DNA of 64,000 bases from an uncultured Paracoccaceae bacterium (GTDB lineage Bacteria > Pseudomonadota > Alphaproteobacteria > Rhodobacterales > Rhodobacteraceae), in NCBI GenBank assembly GCA_947498645.1, contig CANMKS010000001.1:1650032-1714031 (forward strand), read 5' to 3'. The position numbers were made by a program, and so were the translations under genes. Within the stretch, counting starts at the first letter, position 1. The number at the start of each line of letters is the position of its first letter. Below, piece by piece: positions 53,633-61,616 of this stretch. The notes under the pieces were generated by a model. It worked only from the letters and a program-made list of their open reading frames with translations. It had not been told where the DNA came from and ran no database searches.

Positions 53633-54537
53633 CGGATTTGACGGTGATTATCCTGACGATGAATGAGGCGCGCCATATCAGACGTGCTATCGCGTCGGTC
53701 CGCGATGTTGCAACGCGCATCCTGGTTGTGGATAGCGGATCCGAGGACGACACGGTAGCGCTTGCCAAAGCCGCGGGTGCAGAGGTGATGTATCACCCAT
53801 GGACCACCCATGCGGCCCAGTTCAACTGGGCACTGGACCAGATCGCGGGTGTGCCCGGTTGGGTGCTGCGGCTGGATGCAGATGAGGTGCTGACACCGGC
53901 GCTGTCGGCAGAGATTGCGGCGGGCCTGCCGGATGTGGCGGGCCTTTATCTGCGCAGGCGTATCTGGTTCATGGGGCAGCCGGTCCGTTATGGGGGTGTC
54001 TTTCCGGTGCAGGTGATGCGCCTGTTCCGCAATGGGGCGGGTCGTTGTGAGGACCGTTGGATGGATGAGCACATCGTGGTCGATGGCCCCACTGCGACGT
54101 TGCAGGGCGAGTTGGTCGACAACAACCTTAACCCGCTGGATTGGTGGATCGCCAAGCACAACCGATATGCCAGCCGCGAAGTCATCGACATCCTGAATGC
54201 GCGTTATGGTTTGCTACCGCAGGGCCAGGGCCTGCAACAGGGCGGGCTGAAACGGTGGGTAAAGACAGTGATTTATGGCCGATTGCCGCCCGGCCTGCGG
54301 TCCGGGGCGTATTTCTTTTATCGCTTCGTGCTGCGTCTGGGCCTGCTGGATGGCAGCCATGCGCGCGCCTTCCATGTCTTGCAGGGGTTTTGGTATCGCT
54401 ATCTGGTGGATGCCAAACTGGCAGAGGTTACAGGCTACATTGCCGAGACCGGTGCCCCACCTGATCTGGCGATCCGCCGTGTGTTGGGCGTTGATTTGGC
54501 AATCCACTACCACCAACAGCGAGAAGACGCCGCATGA
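53629..54537 (+). CDS. Glycosyltransferase family 2 (WaaE/KdtX-like)
   Basis: 302-residue GT-A enzyme: MTDLTVIILTMNEARHI, VVDSGSEDDTVALAKAAGA, and the DxD-type motif RLDADEVLT. A C-terminal helical part with aromatic-rich YFFYRFVLRLGLLDG resembles LPS core beta-glucosyltransferases. Overlaps its neighbours by 4 nt on each side. Confidence 0.88.
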   Translation: MTDLTVIILTMNEARHIRRAIASVRDVATRILVVDSGSEDDTVALAKAAGAEVMYHPWTTHAAQFNWALDQIAGVPGWVLRLDADEVLTPALSAEIAAGLPDVAGLYLRRRIWFMGQPVRYGGVFPVQVMRLFRNGAGRCEDRWMDEHIVVDGPTATLQGELVDNNLNPLDWWIAKHNRYASREVIDILNARYGLLPQGQGLQQGGLKRWVKTVIYGRLPPGLRSGAYFFYRFVLRLGLLDGSHARAFHVLQGFWYRYLVDAKLAEVTGYIAETGAPPDLAIRRVLGVDLAIHYHQQREDAA

Positions 54538-55283
54538 AGATTTCCATCGTGACCGCCGTCATGAATGGGCGAGCGACTCTGCCCGATATGTTGCAGAGCC
54601 TTGGGGAGCAGTCACATACGGAGATTGAACACATAGTGCAGGATGGTGGGTCAACTGACGGCACATTGGGCTATCTGGCACTGGCCGGGCATCGCGCGAT
54701 GACGCTTCAGTCGGCGCCTGACACCGGCATCTATGACGCGATCAATCAGGGCATCGTCCGTGCGACAGGGGATGTTGTGGGTGTTTTGCATGCCGATGAT
54801 CAACTGGCTGATGGGGATGTGCTGGCGATGATCGCAGAGGCCTTTGACGATCCGGCGGTTGATGGTGTTTATGGCGATCTTCAATATGTCGCCCGCGATG
54901 ATCCTGACCGCGTGATCCGGCATTGGCGTGCGGGCACGTTTGATCCTGCAAAGCTCCGGCGCGGTTGGATGCCGCCACATCCGACAGTTTATCTGCGGCG
55001 CTCGGTTTTTGAGCAGGCAGGGCTTTATGACACCAGCTATCGGATTTCTGGCGATTACGAAGCGATGTTACGTTTTTTGACGTCCGGGCAGGTCAGACTG
55101 GCGTATCTTCCACATGTCATGGTGCGCATGAAGATGGGCGGTATCAGCAACCGGTCTATTGCCCATATGGTCCGCAAAAGCCGCGAGGATTATCGCGCGA
55201 TCAGGCGGCACGGGGTGGGCGGTGTTGGCACGCTTCTGGCCAAGAACCTGTCCAAACTGCGCCAGTTTGCCGGCCGGGGTTAG
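54534..55283 (+). CDS. Glycosyltransferase family 2
   Basis: 249-residue GT-A enzyme: MKISIVTAVMNGRATLPDML, VQDGGSTDGTL, APDTGIYDAINQGI, and GVLHADDQL as the DxD-like motif; RISGDYEAMLRF further on. Similar to WcaA/PssE-like transferases. Last gene of the rightward polysaccharide operon; its stop overlaps the convergent CdsA-like gene by 4 nt. Confidence 0.9.
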   Translation: MKISIVTAVMNGRATLPDMLQSLGEQSHTEIEHIVQDGGSTDGTLGYLALAGHRAMTLQSAPDTGIYDAINQGIVRATGDVVGVLHADDQLADGDVLAMIAEAFDDPAVDGVYGDLQYVARDDPDRVIRHWRAGTFDPAKLRRGWMPPHPTVYLRRSVFEQAGLYDTSYRISGDYEAMLRFLTSGQVRLAYLPHVMVRMKMGGISNRSIAHMVRKSREDYRAIRRHGVGGVGTLLAKNLSKLRQFAGRG

Positions 55284-56221
55284 CCGTAGAAATAGACCGT
55301 CAGCATGTAAAAGATGGGGGCGGCAAAGATCACGCTGTCCAGCTGATCGACAAAGCCGCCCTGACCGGGGATCAGATGCGACCAGTCCTTGACCCCACGA
55401 TCCCGTTTGATTGCTGCAACCACCAGATTGCCCAACATGCCGACAAAGGATGAAATTGCGGCCATCAGTGCAGCCCCAATCAAACCGAACGGTGTGATCC
55501 AGTTCAGCATCGCCCCGATGATCGCCGCACTGGCCACGCCCATCATCACACCTTCCCATGTTTTGGGCGACAGGCCGGGGGCCACGCGAGTGCGCCCGAT
55601 CCGCCTGCCAAAGAAGTATTCCAGCAGGTCGCCGAATTGCACGACCATGACAAGGAAGGCGATCAGCAGCAGTGACCGGTCGCCATAGCCGTCAACCTCA
55701 ACTGACATTAGCGCCGGCACCAGACTGACGCAGTAGACGGCGATCATCAGCGCCCATTGGGTTTCTGCGACACGCACCAGAAACTTTTCAGGATTGCCGC
55801 GCAAGGCCGAGACCATAGGCAGGAACAGGAAGGCGTAGACGGGGATAAAGACGTTGTAGAGGGCCGCCCATTCCATGCCGACAAAGACGTATTGCAAGGG
55901 CAGGACCACAAAAAAAGCCAACGCCAGTGACAGGTGATCGGCCTGTGCCTTGGTTGTCAGCGTCAGGAATTCGCGCAAGGCCGCGAAAGAGGCAAAGCCA
56001 AACAGGATCATCACACCCGGTTTGCCCAAAAGCAGCGCAACCCCGATAAAGGCGACCATGCCCCACCAGCTTTGCACGCGGGTCATATAGGTATCGAGGA
56101 CCGGGTTGTTCGTGGCGGGATCTTCGCGGGCGCGCAGCACCTCGCCCACAAATGTCAGGGCAATCAGGATACCAAAGCTGCCAAAAGCCAACAGGAGAAT
56201 ATCGGTCATCATCGGGCTCAT
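55280..56221 (-). CDS. CdsA-like phosphatidate cytidylyltransferase
   Basis: 313-residue polytopic membrane protein of the CDP-diglyceride synthase family. The signature region reads IKRDRGVKDWSHLIPGQGGFVDQLDS; canonical CdsA has PxHGG and DRxD, so His and Arg are both replaced by Gln. It is paired with a PlsC-like gene through an ATGA overlap. This looks like a CdsA paralogue (YnbB-like arrangement) rather than the housekeeping enzyme. Activity with phosphatidate or another lipid is uncertain. Confidence 0.8.
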   Translation of the reverse strand: MSPMMTDILLLAFGSFGILIALTFVGEVLRAREDPATNNPVLDTYMTRVQSWWGMVAFIGVALLLGKPGVMILFGFASFAALREFLTLTTKAQADHLSLALAFFVVLPLQYVFVGMEWAALYNVFIPVYAFLFLPMVSALRGNPEKFLVRVAETQWALMIAVYCVSLVPALMSVEVDGYGDRSLLLIAFLVMVVQFGDLLEYFFGRRIGRTRVAPGLSPKTWEGVMMGVASAAIIGAMLNWITPFGLIGAALMAAISSFVGMLGNLVVAAIKRDRGVKDWSHLIPGQGGFVDQLDSVIFAAPIFYMLTVYFYG

Positions 56222-56859
56222 GACCGGACCTCCGGGCGTTGCGCCAGCAAAGCATCAGAGGCGCGTTTGAGGAAATCATCCTTGCTTTCGCCCTTTTTCA
56301 CATGGATCGGCTCACCAAATGTCACCGTGCAGATCAGGGGCAGGGGGATGATTTCGCCCTTGGGCATGATCTCGGTCAGGTTGGCGACCCATGTGGGAAC
56401 CAGATCAACCTCTGGCCGGGCTACCCCCATGTTATAGAGGCCTGCCTTGAACGGCAGCAGCGGGTCGTCGGTCATGTTGCGGTTGCCTTCGGGAAAGATG
56501 ATCAGCGATGATCCTTCGTCGAGTGCTGCAATGATCTTGTCCATCGGTTTGTCTTTCACCTCTGGGCGGCGGTCCACCAGCACGCAGTTGAACACCTCTG
56601 GCCCGACAAAGGCGCGCAGCTTGTTCTTCAGCCAGTAGTCGGCGGCAGCGACCGGGCGCACGGTACGGCGCATTGCAGGCGGCAGGACCGACCAGATCAT
56701 CGGCATGTCGGCATTGCTGGTGTGATTGGCAAAGTAGACGCGCTGGCGCGGGACCGGTTCGATCCCTTTCCATTCGGCGCGCACGGCAGTGATTGCACGT
56801 GCAAAGATGCGGATGGACTGGCCGACAATACGGGCGGCAAACTGGCGCAGGTAACTCAT
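56218..56859 (-). CDS. 1-acyl-glycerol-3-phosphate acyltransferase family protein (PlsC-like)
   Basis: 213-residue acyltransferase. The catalytic HX4D motif is NHTSNADMP and the substrate motif is IIFPEGNRN; a short N-terminal amphipathic stretch probably holds it at the membrane. Its stop overlaps the CdsA-like start, so the pair would make and activate a phosphatidate-type lipid. A hairpin separates it from the YiaA-like gene upstream. Confidence 0.85.
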   Translation of the reverse strand: MSYLRQFAARIVGQSIRIFARAITAVRAEWKGIEPVPRQRVYFANHTSNADMPMIWSVLPPAMRRTVRPVAAADYWLKNKLRAFVGPEVFNCVLVDRRPEVKDKPMDKIIAALDEGSSLIIFPEGNRNMTDDPLLPFKAGLYNMGVARPEVDLVPTWVANLTEIMPKGEIIPLPLICTVTFGEPIHVKKGESKDDFLKRASDALLAQRPEVRS

Positions 56860-56900
56860 GGGCGTAACTCTGACGATACAAATGGGATTTGAAAAGGGTG

Positions 56901-56929
56901 AACCCCGTCCATCATGGATGAACGGGGTT
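56901..56929 (-). terminator. Hairpin after the pspA-yiaA unit
   Basis: Arms AACCCCGTCCATC (56901-56913) and GATGAACGGGGTT (56917-56929) pair with one mismatch around ATG. The adjoining T-run is better on the plus strand (TTTT) than on the minus strand (CACCCTTTTC), so termination strength for the leftward unit is uncertain. Confidence 0.6.
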
Positions 56930-56945
56930 TTAGGGGTGCGACCGA

Positions 56946-57230
56946 TCAGAGGTCTTTTTCGCTGCCAACATATTCCGACAGCAGTTTTTCGTTCTTGGCG
57001 TCTTCGATGCGCTGGATGCGATCCTCGGACATTTTATCGTCAAAGCGGTATTTGACGAAGTTCACCAGCGCGAGGGTCAGCATCATCACTGACATGGCCC
57101 AGAAACCTTTGGTGGAAAGCGGCACATCGGTGGATAGCCACAGCGAGATAGCCAACATGGCGTAGGCAACACCGACGCCCAACAGGTTCACAAACATGAT
57201 CAGGCCGTTATCTGAATTCTTGTTCAACAT
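56946..57230 (-). CDS. YiaA/YiaB-family inner-membrane protein
   Basis: 94 residues with two membrane helices (GLIMFVNLLGVGVAYAMLAISLW and GFWAMSVMMLTLALVNFV) and a charged C-terminal tail. This matches the YiaAB two-helix domain. AAAGGA precedes the ATG. It lies 38 nt after pspA and is probably co-transcribed, so a role in envelope stress alongside PspA is plausible. Function of the family is not established. Confidence 0.82.
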   Translation of the reverse strand: MLNKNSDNGLIMFVNLLGVGVAYAMLAISLWLSTDVPLSTKGFWAMSVMMLTLALVNFVKYRFDDKMSEDRIQRIEDAKNEKLLSEYVGSEKDL

Positions 57231-57268
57231 TGGATTTTCCTTTCGGGATTTGATTCTAGGTGGATGGG

Positions 57269-57949
57269 TTATTTCTTGGATGACTTCAGGCGGGCCAGCA
57301 CATCGTCCGCAGTTGACCGCGTGGCGTTGCCAAAGCCCGCGTCGGCCATCCGGTCGGCGATGCTGTCGCCTTCCAGATCGCGGTTGATGTCGGCCAGAAT
57401 CTCGGTCCGTTCAAACGGGTCGTCGCGGCCGAGAACGCGGGAAATCAGTTCTTCGGCTTCTTCCACGCTGCCCGATTGCACACCGGTTTTGACCATGCGC
57501 ATCTGGATATTCTGTTCGCGGCGCACCGCACGGGCCTGAATGGCGCCTTGTTTGAGGTCGATAATCCGGCGGTGACCGCTTTCGATGGACGACCGCAGGC
57601 GGATCACCTTTTGGTCCAACCGATCCAGCGTTTCGCGGCGCATTGTCAGTTCGTTTTCCATGGCCGCAATGGCGCGGGCGGCTTCTTCGGCCATATCCTC
57701 GCGGTCATTGTCCAGCGCTTCCTTGGCGCGTTTGGTCAGATCAGCGATGCGGGATTTGAGCGCGCCATGCTGATTTTCCTCGGACCGCTGACGCTGGATC
57801 AGGCTCGCAAGCGTCGCCTTGGCGGCGCGCAGGCTGTTTTCACTTTCGCGGATTTTCTGGTCGATCAGTTCGATTGCAAAGGCATCGCGCACCCGGTCTT
57901 CGGCGCGTGCATTTTGCCCGTTAATCAATGTGGCAAGTGTCTTGAACAT
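57269..57949 (-). CDS. pspA: PspA/IM30-family membrane stress protein
   Basis: 226-residue almost fully helical, coiled-coil protein beginning MFKTLATLINGQNARAEDRV, the PspA amphipathic helix region. Long heptad-like stretches (SENSLRAAKATLASLIQRQR, MENELTMRRETLDRLDQKVI) fit the membrane-remodelling ESCRT-III-like fold. Start 57949 has GGAG 7 nt upstream. No pspF/pspB/pspC neighbours; control probably comes from the divergently unlinked TetR gene just upstream, through the palindromes at 57974 and 58032. Confidence 0.86.
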   Translation of the reverse strand: MFKTLATLINGQNARAEDRVRDAFAIELIDQKIRESENSLRAAKATLASLIQRQRSEENQHGALKSRIADLTKRAKEALDNDREDMAEEAARAIAAMENELTMRRETLDRLDQKVIRLRSSIESGHRRIIDLKQGAIQARAVRREQNIQMRMVKTGVQSGSVEEAEELISRVLGRDDPFERTEILADINRDLEGDSIADRMADAGFGNATRSTADDVLARLKSSKK

Positions 57950-57973
57950 CGGTTTCTCCGTTTCTCTCAATTA

Positions 57974-57986
57974 TGAACATCGTTCA
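57974..57986. promoter_or_regulatory. Candidate TetR operator 1 (pspA promoter)
   Basis: TGAACATCGTTCA, a palindromic TGAAC-N3-GTTCA site, 25 nt upstream of the pspA start. Same motif at 58032 and 58661. Confidence 0.65.
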
Positions 57987-58031
57987 CAAAATGGAGATAG
58001 CGGCTCCGATCTCACATTGCAAGAAAAAATG

Positions 58032-58044
58032 CGAACATTGTTCA
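58032..58044. promoter_or_regulatory. Candidate TetR operator 2 (pspA promoter)
   Basis: CGAACATTGTTCA, the second copy, 58 nt from site 1 (start to start) and just after the TetR stop codon. Differs from the others at the first base and in the spacer. Confidence 0.62.
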
Positions 58045-58049
58045 GAAAA

Positions 58050-58646
58050 TTATGCTGAAGTCGTGATTTGCCTTAAGACAAGGGCGATCATGCGGTCGAT
58101 GTCGTCAGATGGTACGCCTGCGCTTGCTTCATCCAGCCCCAAAAGTACGATGCCATGCACCGATGAAAACAGCGCACGGGTCATCAGGGCCAGTTCCTTG
58201 GCGTCCCGATCCGGGAATATGACCGCCAAAGGGTCAGAGATATAGGTGAACAACCGTCCCATTTCTTGCAGATACCAGTCGGGCGCTGCCTCGCCCGGCG
58301 CGCGTTCCACATCAAACAGGGCACGCCAGCTAAGGTGATTTTCGGCGGCAAACCGGTGATAGGCCTGCGCCATGATGACCAGCTGTTCAACCGGGTTTTG
58401 GGGGGCATCGGCAAGCGCTTCGGCCACATCGGCGCCCAGACGGTGAAACGTCCGCGCGTTCACGGCCAAGGTCAGATCGGTCAGGTCGCCAAAGACATTG
58501 TAGATGGCCCCGACGGCACAGCCTGCTTCCTTGGCCAGATCACGGGCGCGCAATGCGCCAAGGCCATCAGATGCAATTGTGCGTTCGGCGATGATGATCA
58601 GGTTGTCGCGCAATTCCTTGCGGCGGCTTTCGGTTTTGCGTGCCAT
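58050..58646 (-). CDS. TetR-family transcriptional regulator
   Basis: 198 residues: N-terminal helix-turn-helix (about 10-60; LGALRARDLAKEAGCAVGAIYNVFGDLTDL) and a C-terminal WHG-type ligand-binding domain. GAGG lies 6 nt upstream of ATG 58646. A TGAACGTGGTTCA palindrome lies 15 nt upstream, and two more copies lie between its stop and pspA, so it probably represses itself and the pspA-yiaA unit. Inducer unknown. Confidence 0.88.
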   Translation of the reverse strand: MARKTESRRKELRDNLIIIAERTIASDGLGALRARDLAKEAGCAVGAIYNVFGDLTDLTLAVNARTFHRLGADVAEALADAPQNPVEQLVIMAQAYHRFAAENHLSWRALFDVERAPGEAAPDWYLQEMGRLFTYISDPLAVIFPDRDAKELALMTRALFSSVHGIVLLGLDEASAGVPSDDIDRMIALVLRQITTSA

Positions 58647-58660
58647 TGGGTGCCTCGTGG

Positions 58661-58673
58661 TGAACGTGGTTCA
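58661..58673. promoter_or_regulatory. Candidate TetR operator 3 (tetR promoter)
   Basis: TGAACGTGGTTCA, the third TGAAC-N3-GTTCA palindrome, 15 nt before the TetR-family gene's ATG. Fits autorepression. Confidence 0.65.
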
Positions 58674-58708
58674 GTGATAGGCGAAGTTGGCAGGATTGGG
58701 AAGGGGTG

Positions 58709-58722
58709 CGTGGGTTTCACCC
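58709..58722. repeat. GGTGGGT repeat family, short copy overlapping a gene end
   Basis: CGTGGGTTTCACCCAC with ACCTTGCG following. It runs into the final codons and stop of the leftward enolase-superfamily gene (stop at 58717-58719), so the repeat supplies the last residues of that protein. Confidence 0.6.
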
Positions 58723-59955
58723 ACCTTGCGTTTTGACCGGCGCACCACCCGCGAAACTGTTCACCCCGTGATACCCAATCGGTGCTTCCTGCATTTGCAG
58801 GTGCAGCCCGTCGCCCTCATATGGATGGGCGCGGGCGAGGTCTTCGTCAAAATCAATCCCCAGTCCCGGCGCGGTCGGCACGGGGATATATCCCTCCTCA
58901 ACCGTGATGCTGCCTTTGATCAGATCGTGGTGGAATGGCGTTTCGATCGTTTCAGCCATCAGGATATTGGGGATGGAAGCGGCGAGTTGGATGTTCGCCG
59001 CCCATTCCACCGGCCCTGCATACAGATGTGGGGCGATCTGGGCGTTATAGACTTCGGCCAGTGCTGCGATCTTTTTTGTTTCCCAGATGCCGCCAGACCG
59101 ACCGAGGGCGGGTTGCAGGATCGTGGCCGCGCCCGATCGCAAAATGGGAGCAAATTCTGATTTTGTGGTCAGCCGTTCACCCGTCGCCACGGGGATGTTG
59201 ACTGCTGCGGCGACCTTGGCCATTTCGGCGACGTTATCGGGTGGGATCGGTTCTTCGTACCACAGCGGGCTATATGCCTCTAACGCTTTGCCCAGTCGGA
59301 TCGCGCCCCCGGTGCTGAACTGTCCATGGGTGCCAAACAGCAGATCGGCGCGGTCGCCCACTGCGTTCCTGATCGCTTTGCAGAACGCGACCGACTGGGA
59401 AACGTCATGCATCGACGGCATATGCCCACCGCGGATGGTGTAGGGGCCAGCGGGGTCGAACTTGACTGCCGTATAACCTTTTTCAACCATATCCACGGCG
59501 ACCTCTGCCGCCATATCGGGGTTGGCCCAGAAATCTGGCAGCGGATGCGTGGGGCGCGGGTAAAGGTAGGTATAGGCGCGGATGCGGTCATTCATGCGCC
59601 CGCCGATCAGGGCATGCACCGGGCGGTCGCGATCCTTGCCAAGGATATCCCAGCAGGCCATTTCCAAACCCGACCACGCGCCGATGACGGTCAGGTCAGG
59701 GCGTTGGGTAAAGCCCGCAGAATAGACGCGGCGGAACATCAGTTCGATGTTTTCGGGGTTCTCATCCGCCATGTGCCGTTCGAACACATCCTTGATGACG
59801 GCCTTCATCACCTCTGGCCCGACAGAGGAGGCATAGCATTCGCCATAGCCCACAACACCGGTATCCGTTGTCACCTTGGGGATGATCCAATAGCGCCCGC
59901 CCCAGCCGGGGGCAGGTGGGGCCGTGACAATCACATCAAGATCGGAGAGTTTCAT
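58717..59955 (-). CDS. Mandelate racemase/enolase-superfamily enzyme (putative sugar-acid dehydratase)
   Basis: 412 residues beginning MKLSDLDVIVTAPPAPGWGG. Two-domain enolase-superfamily protein with GAWSGLEMACWDILGK, YTAVKFDPAGP, LWYEEPIPP (metal Glu), IPVATGERLT (metal Glu) and IAPHLY. The third metal position, usually Asp as in DFHG of DgoD, reads GTHG, so Asp is Gly while the His remains. It could supply the galactonate dehydratase missing from the 5-18 kb operon, but substrate is unknown. Start 59955 has AAGGA 8 nt upstream. Confidence 0.83.
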   Translation of the reverse strand: MKLSDLDVIVTAPPAPGWGGRYWIIPKVTTDTGVVGYGECYASSVGPEVMKAVIKDVFERHMADENPENIELMFRRVYSAGFTQRPDLTVIGAWSGLEMACWDILGKDRDRPVHALIGGRMNDRIRAYTYLYPRPTHPLPDFWANPDMAAEVAVDMVEKGYTAVKFDPAGPYTIRGGHMPSMHDVSQSVAFCKAIRNAVGDRADLLFGTHGQFSTGGAIRLGKALEAYSPLWYEEPIPPDNVAEMAKVAAAVNIPVATGERLTTKSEFAPILRSGAATILQPALGRSGGIWETKKIAALAEVYNAQIAPHLYAGPVEWAANIQLAASIPNILMAETIETPFHHDLIKGSITVEEGYIPVPTAPGLGIDFDEDLARAHPYEGDGLHLQMQEAPIGYHGVNSFAGGAPVKTQGG

Positions 59956-59982
59956 GGGCGTATCCTTGGCAGGAGATGTATT

Positions 59983-60423
59983 ATGTCCGACCCAATCACG
60001 TTGCACAGATTAGGTCCAGATGATCTGGACATGCTGATGGCGGTGCAAGAGGGGCTTTTTGACAACCCGATGCGCGGCGATCAGTCGAAGGCGTTTCTGA
60101 ACGACCCGCTGCACGAGGTCATTCTGGCGTTTGACGGTGACAGTGCCGTGGGCATGGCCAGCGGGCAGATCATGCTGCACCCCGACAAGCCACCTGCGTT
60201 TTTCGTGGCCGAGGTTGGCGTGCGCGACAGCCATCTGCGGCGGGGCATTGCCAAGCAGATGTGTGCAAAGCTGCTGGACATTGCGCGGGCGCGTGGATGT
60301 CAGGGGATTTGGCTGGCGACAGAGACTGACAATGTTGCGGCGCGGGCGCTTTATAGATCCCTTGATGCGCGCGAGACGGATGGGATTGTCGTCTATGACT
60401 GGGATGGCGCGATGGATGACTGA
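59983..60423 (+). CDS. GNAT-family N-acetyltransferase
   Basis: 146 residues. The acetyl-CoA-binding motif is visible as VAEVGVRDSHLRRGIAKQM (V-x-x-x-x-R-R-x-G-I/A), with the C-terminal TETDNVAARALYRSL typical of GNAT enzymes. AGGAG lies 7 nt upstream of ATG 59983. It is divergent from the enolase-superfamily gene with only 27 nt between starts. A resemblance to AAC(6')-type aminoglycoside acetyltransferases is possible but not specific. Confidence 0.87.
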   Translation: MSDPITLHRLGPDDLDMLMAVQEGLFDNPMRGDQSKAFLNDPLHEVILAFDGDSAVGMASGQIMLHPDKPPAFFVAEVGVRDSHLRRGIAKQMCAKLLDIARARGCQGIWLATETDNVAARALYRSLDARETDGIVVYDWDGAMDD

Positions 60424-60424
60424 T

Positions 60425-60450
60425 GTAAGGTGGATCATGATCCACCTTAC
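60425..60450. repeat. GGTGGGT repeat family, perfect 26-bp palindrome
   Basis: GTAAGGTGGATCA followed by its exact reverse complement TGATCCACCTTAC, starting 1 nt after the GNAT stop and ending 12 nt before the convergent alcohol dehydrogenase stop. Likely bidirectional terminator and a variant of the interspersed family (GGTGGAT instead of GGTGGGT). Confidence 0.8.
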
Positions 60451-60462
60451 CCGTGACGTCCG

Positions 60463-61542
60463 TTAGTCAAAAACAATCACATTGCGCTTGGCGCTGCCTG
60501 TTTTGGTATCTGCAATCGCCTCATTGATCTGCTCCAGCGGCCACCGGCCCGAGATCAGCTCATCCAGTTTCAGCCGTCCCTGTGCGTATAGGTCCACCAT
60601 CCACGGGATATCCCGCGCGATCACGACATCGCCCATCTTGGACCCGATCATGCCTTGACCGGTCGCCGCTAACATCACCGGCTCATAGGATGACATGGCC
60701 CCGGAATGTGGCATCCCCACCATGATCACCTTGCCACCATTGGCCAGATATTGCGGTGCAGTATCATAGGCGGGGATCGCACCGACAGTCACAAACACCG
60801 CGTCAGCCCCGCGCCCCATCGCCGTCTTCGCCAAACGCCATGGTTTATCTTCGGTTGCCAGAACACCGTCCGTTGCCCCGAATTCCCTGGCAATGGCGAG
60901 CTTCTCTTCCGACATATCCACCGCGATGATCCGCCGCGCACCCGCGATCCGCGCCCCCTGGATCGCGTTCAGACCCACGCCACCTGCGCCAATGACCACC
61001 ACGTCCTGACCTGCGCGCAAGGCGGCGGCATTCACCACAGCCCCCACGCCGGTGATCACGCCGCAGGCCAGTAGGGATGCCACATCCATCGCAATCCCGT
61101 CAGACAGTTTCACCACCTGACTTTGATCCACGACGACCTTTTCGGCAAAACCGCCGGTGTTCATCGCCTGTTCCAGCGCCTCGCCGTTCTCGCCCGTCAG
61201 TGGCCCGCTTGCCATATCGCTTTCGCAGGCCACCGGTTTGCCCCCCGCGCAGGACGGGCAGGTGCCGCAGGACCGGATCAGGGTTACGACGACAGGATCA
61301 CCCACCGCCACGCCGCGCACACCGTTGCCGATAGCTGTGACATGCCCGGCAGCCTCGTGCCCATAGACCGCAGGCAGGGTGCCGCCCCATGCGCCATCAA
61401 TGTAGGAAATGTCAGAATGGCAGATGGCGCAGGCTTTCAATGTGACCTCAACCTCGCCCATTTCAGGGGCAGCCAGATTGATGGTTTCGATGGAAAGCGG
61501 TGCGCCGAATTGGCGGCAAACCGCGGCTTTGATCTGTGGCAT
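60463..61542 (-). CDS. Zinc-dependent alcohol dehydrogenase
   Basis: 359-residue medium-chain dehydrogenase. Catalytic zinc ligands in KACAICHSD, YGHEAAGH and LACGVITG; structural zinc loop CGTCPSCAGGKPVACE; Rossmann motif VVIGAGGVGLNAIQ. Resembles class III/FrmA-like or aryl-alcohol dehydrogenases; substrate unknown. Stands alone between two convergent/tandem units. Confidence 0.9.
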   Translation of the reverse strand: MPQIKAAVCRQFGAPLSIETINLAAPEMGEVEVTLKACAICHSDISYIDGAWGGTLPAVYGHEAAGHVTAIGNGVRGVAVGDPVVVTLIRSCGTCPSCAGGKPVACESDMASGPLTGENGEALEQAMNTGGFAEKVVVDQSQVVKLSDGIAMDVASLLACGVITGVGAVVNAAALRAGQDVVVIGAGGVGLNAIQGARIAGARRIIAVDMSEEKLAIAREFGATDGVLATEDKPWRLAKTAMGRGADAVFVTVGAIPAYDTAPQYLANGGKVIMVGMPHSGAMSSYEPVMLAATGQGMIGSKMGDVVIARDIPWMVDLYAQGRLKLDELISGRWPLEQINEAIADTKTGSAKRNVIVFD

Positions 61543-61616
61543 TGTGATGGTCCGATATCAGTTGCTGACGTGCAGCTTGGAACGCTGGCAATCCGCTTGC
61601 AAGTCTGAACGCGACC

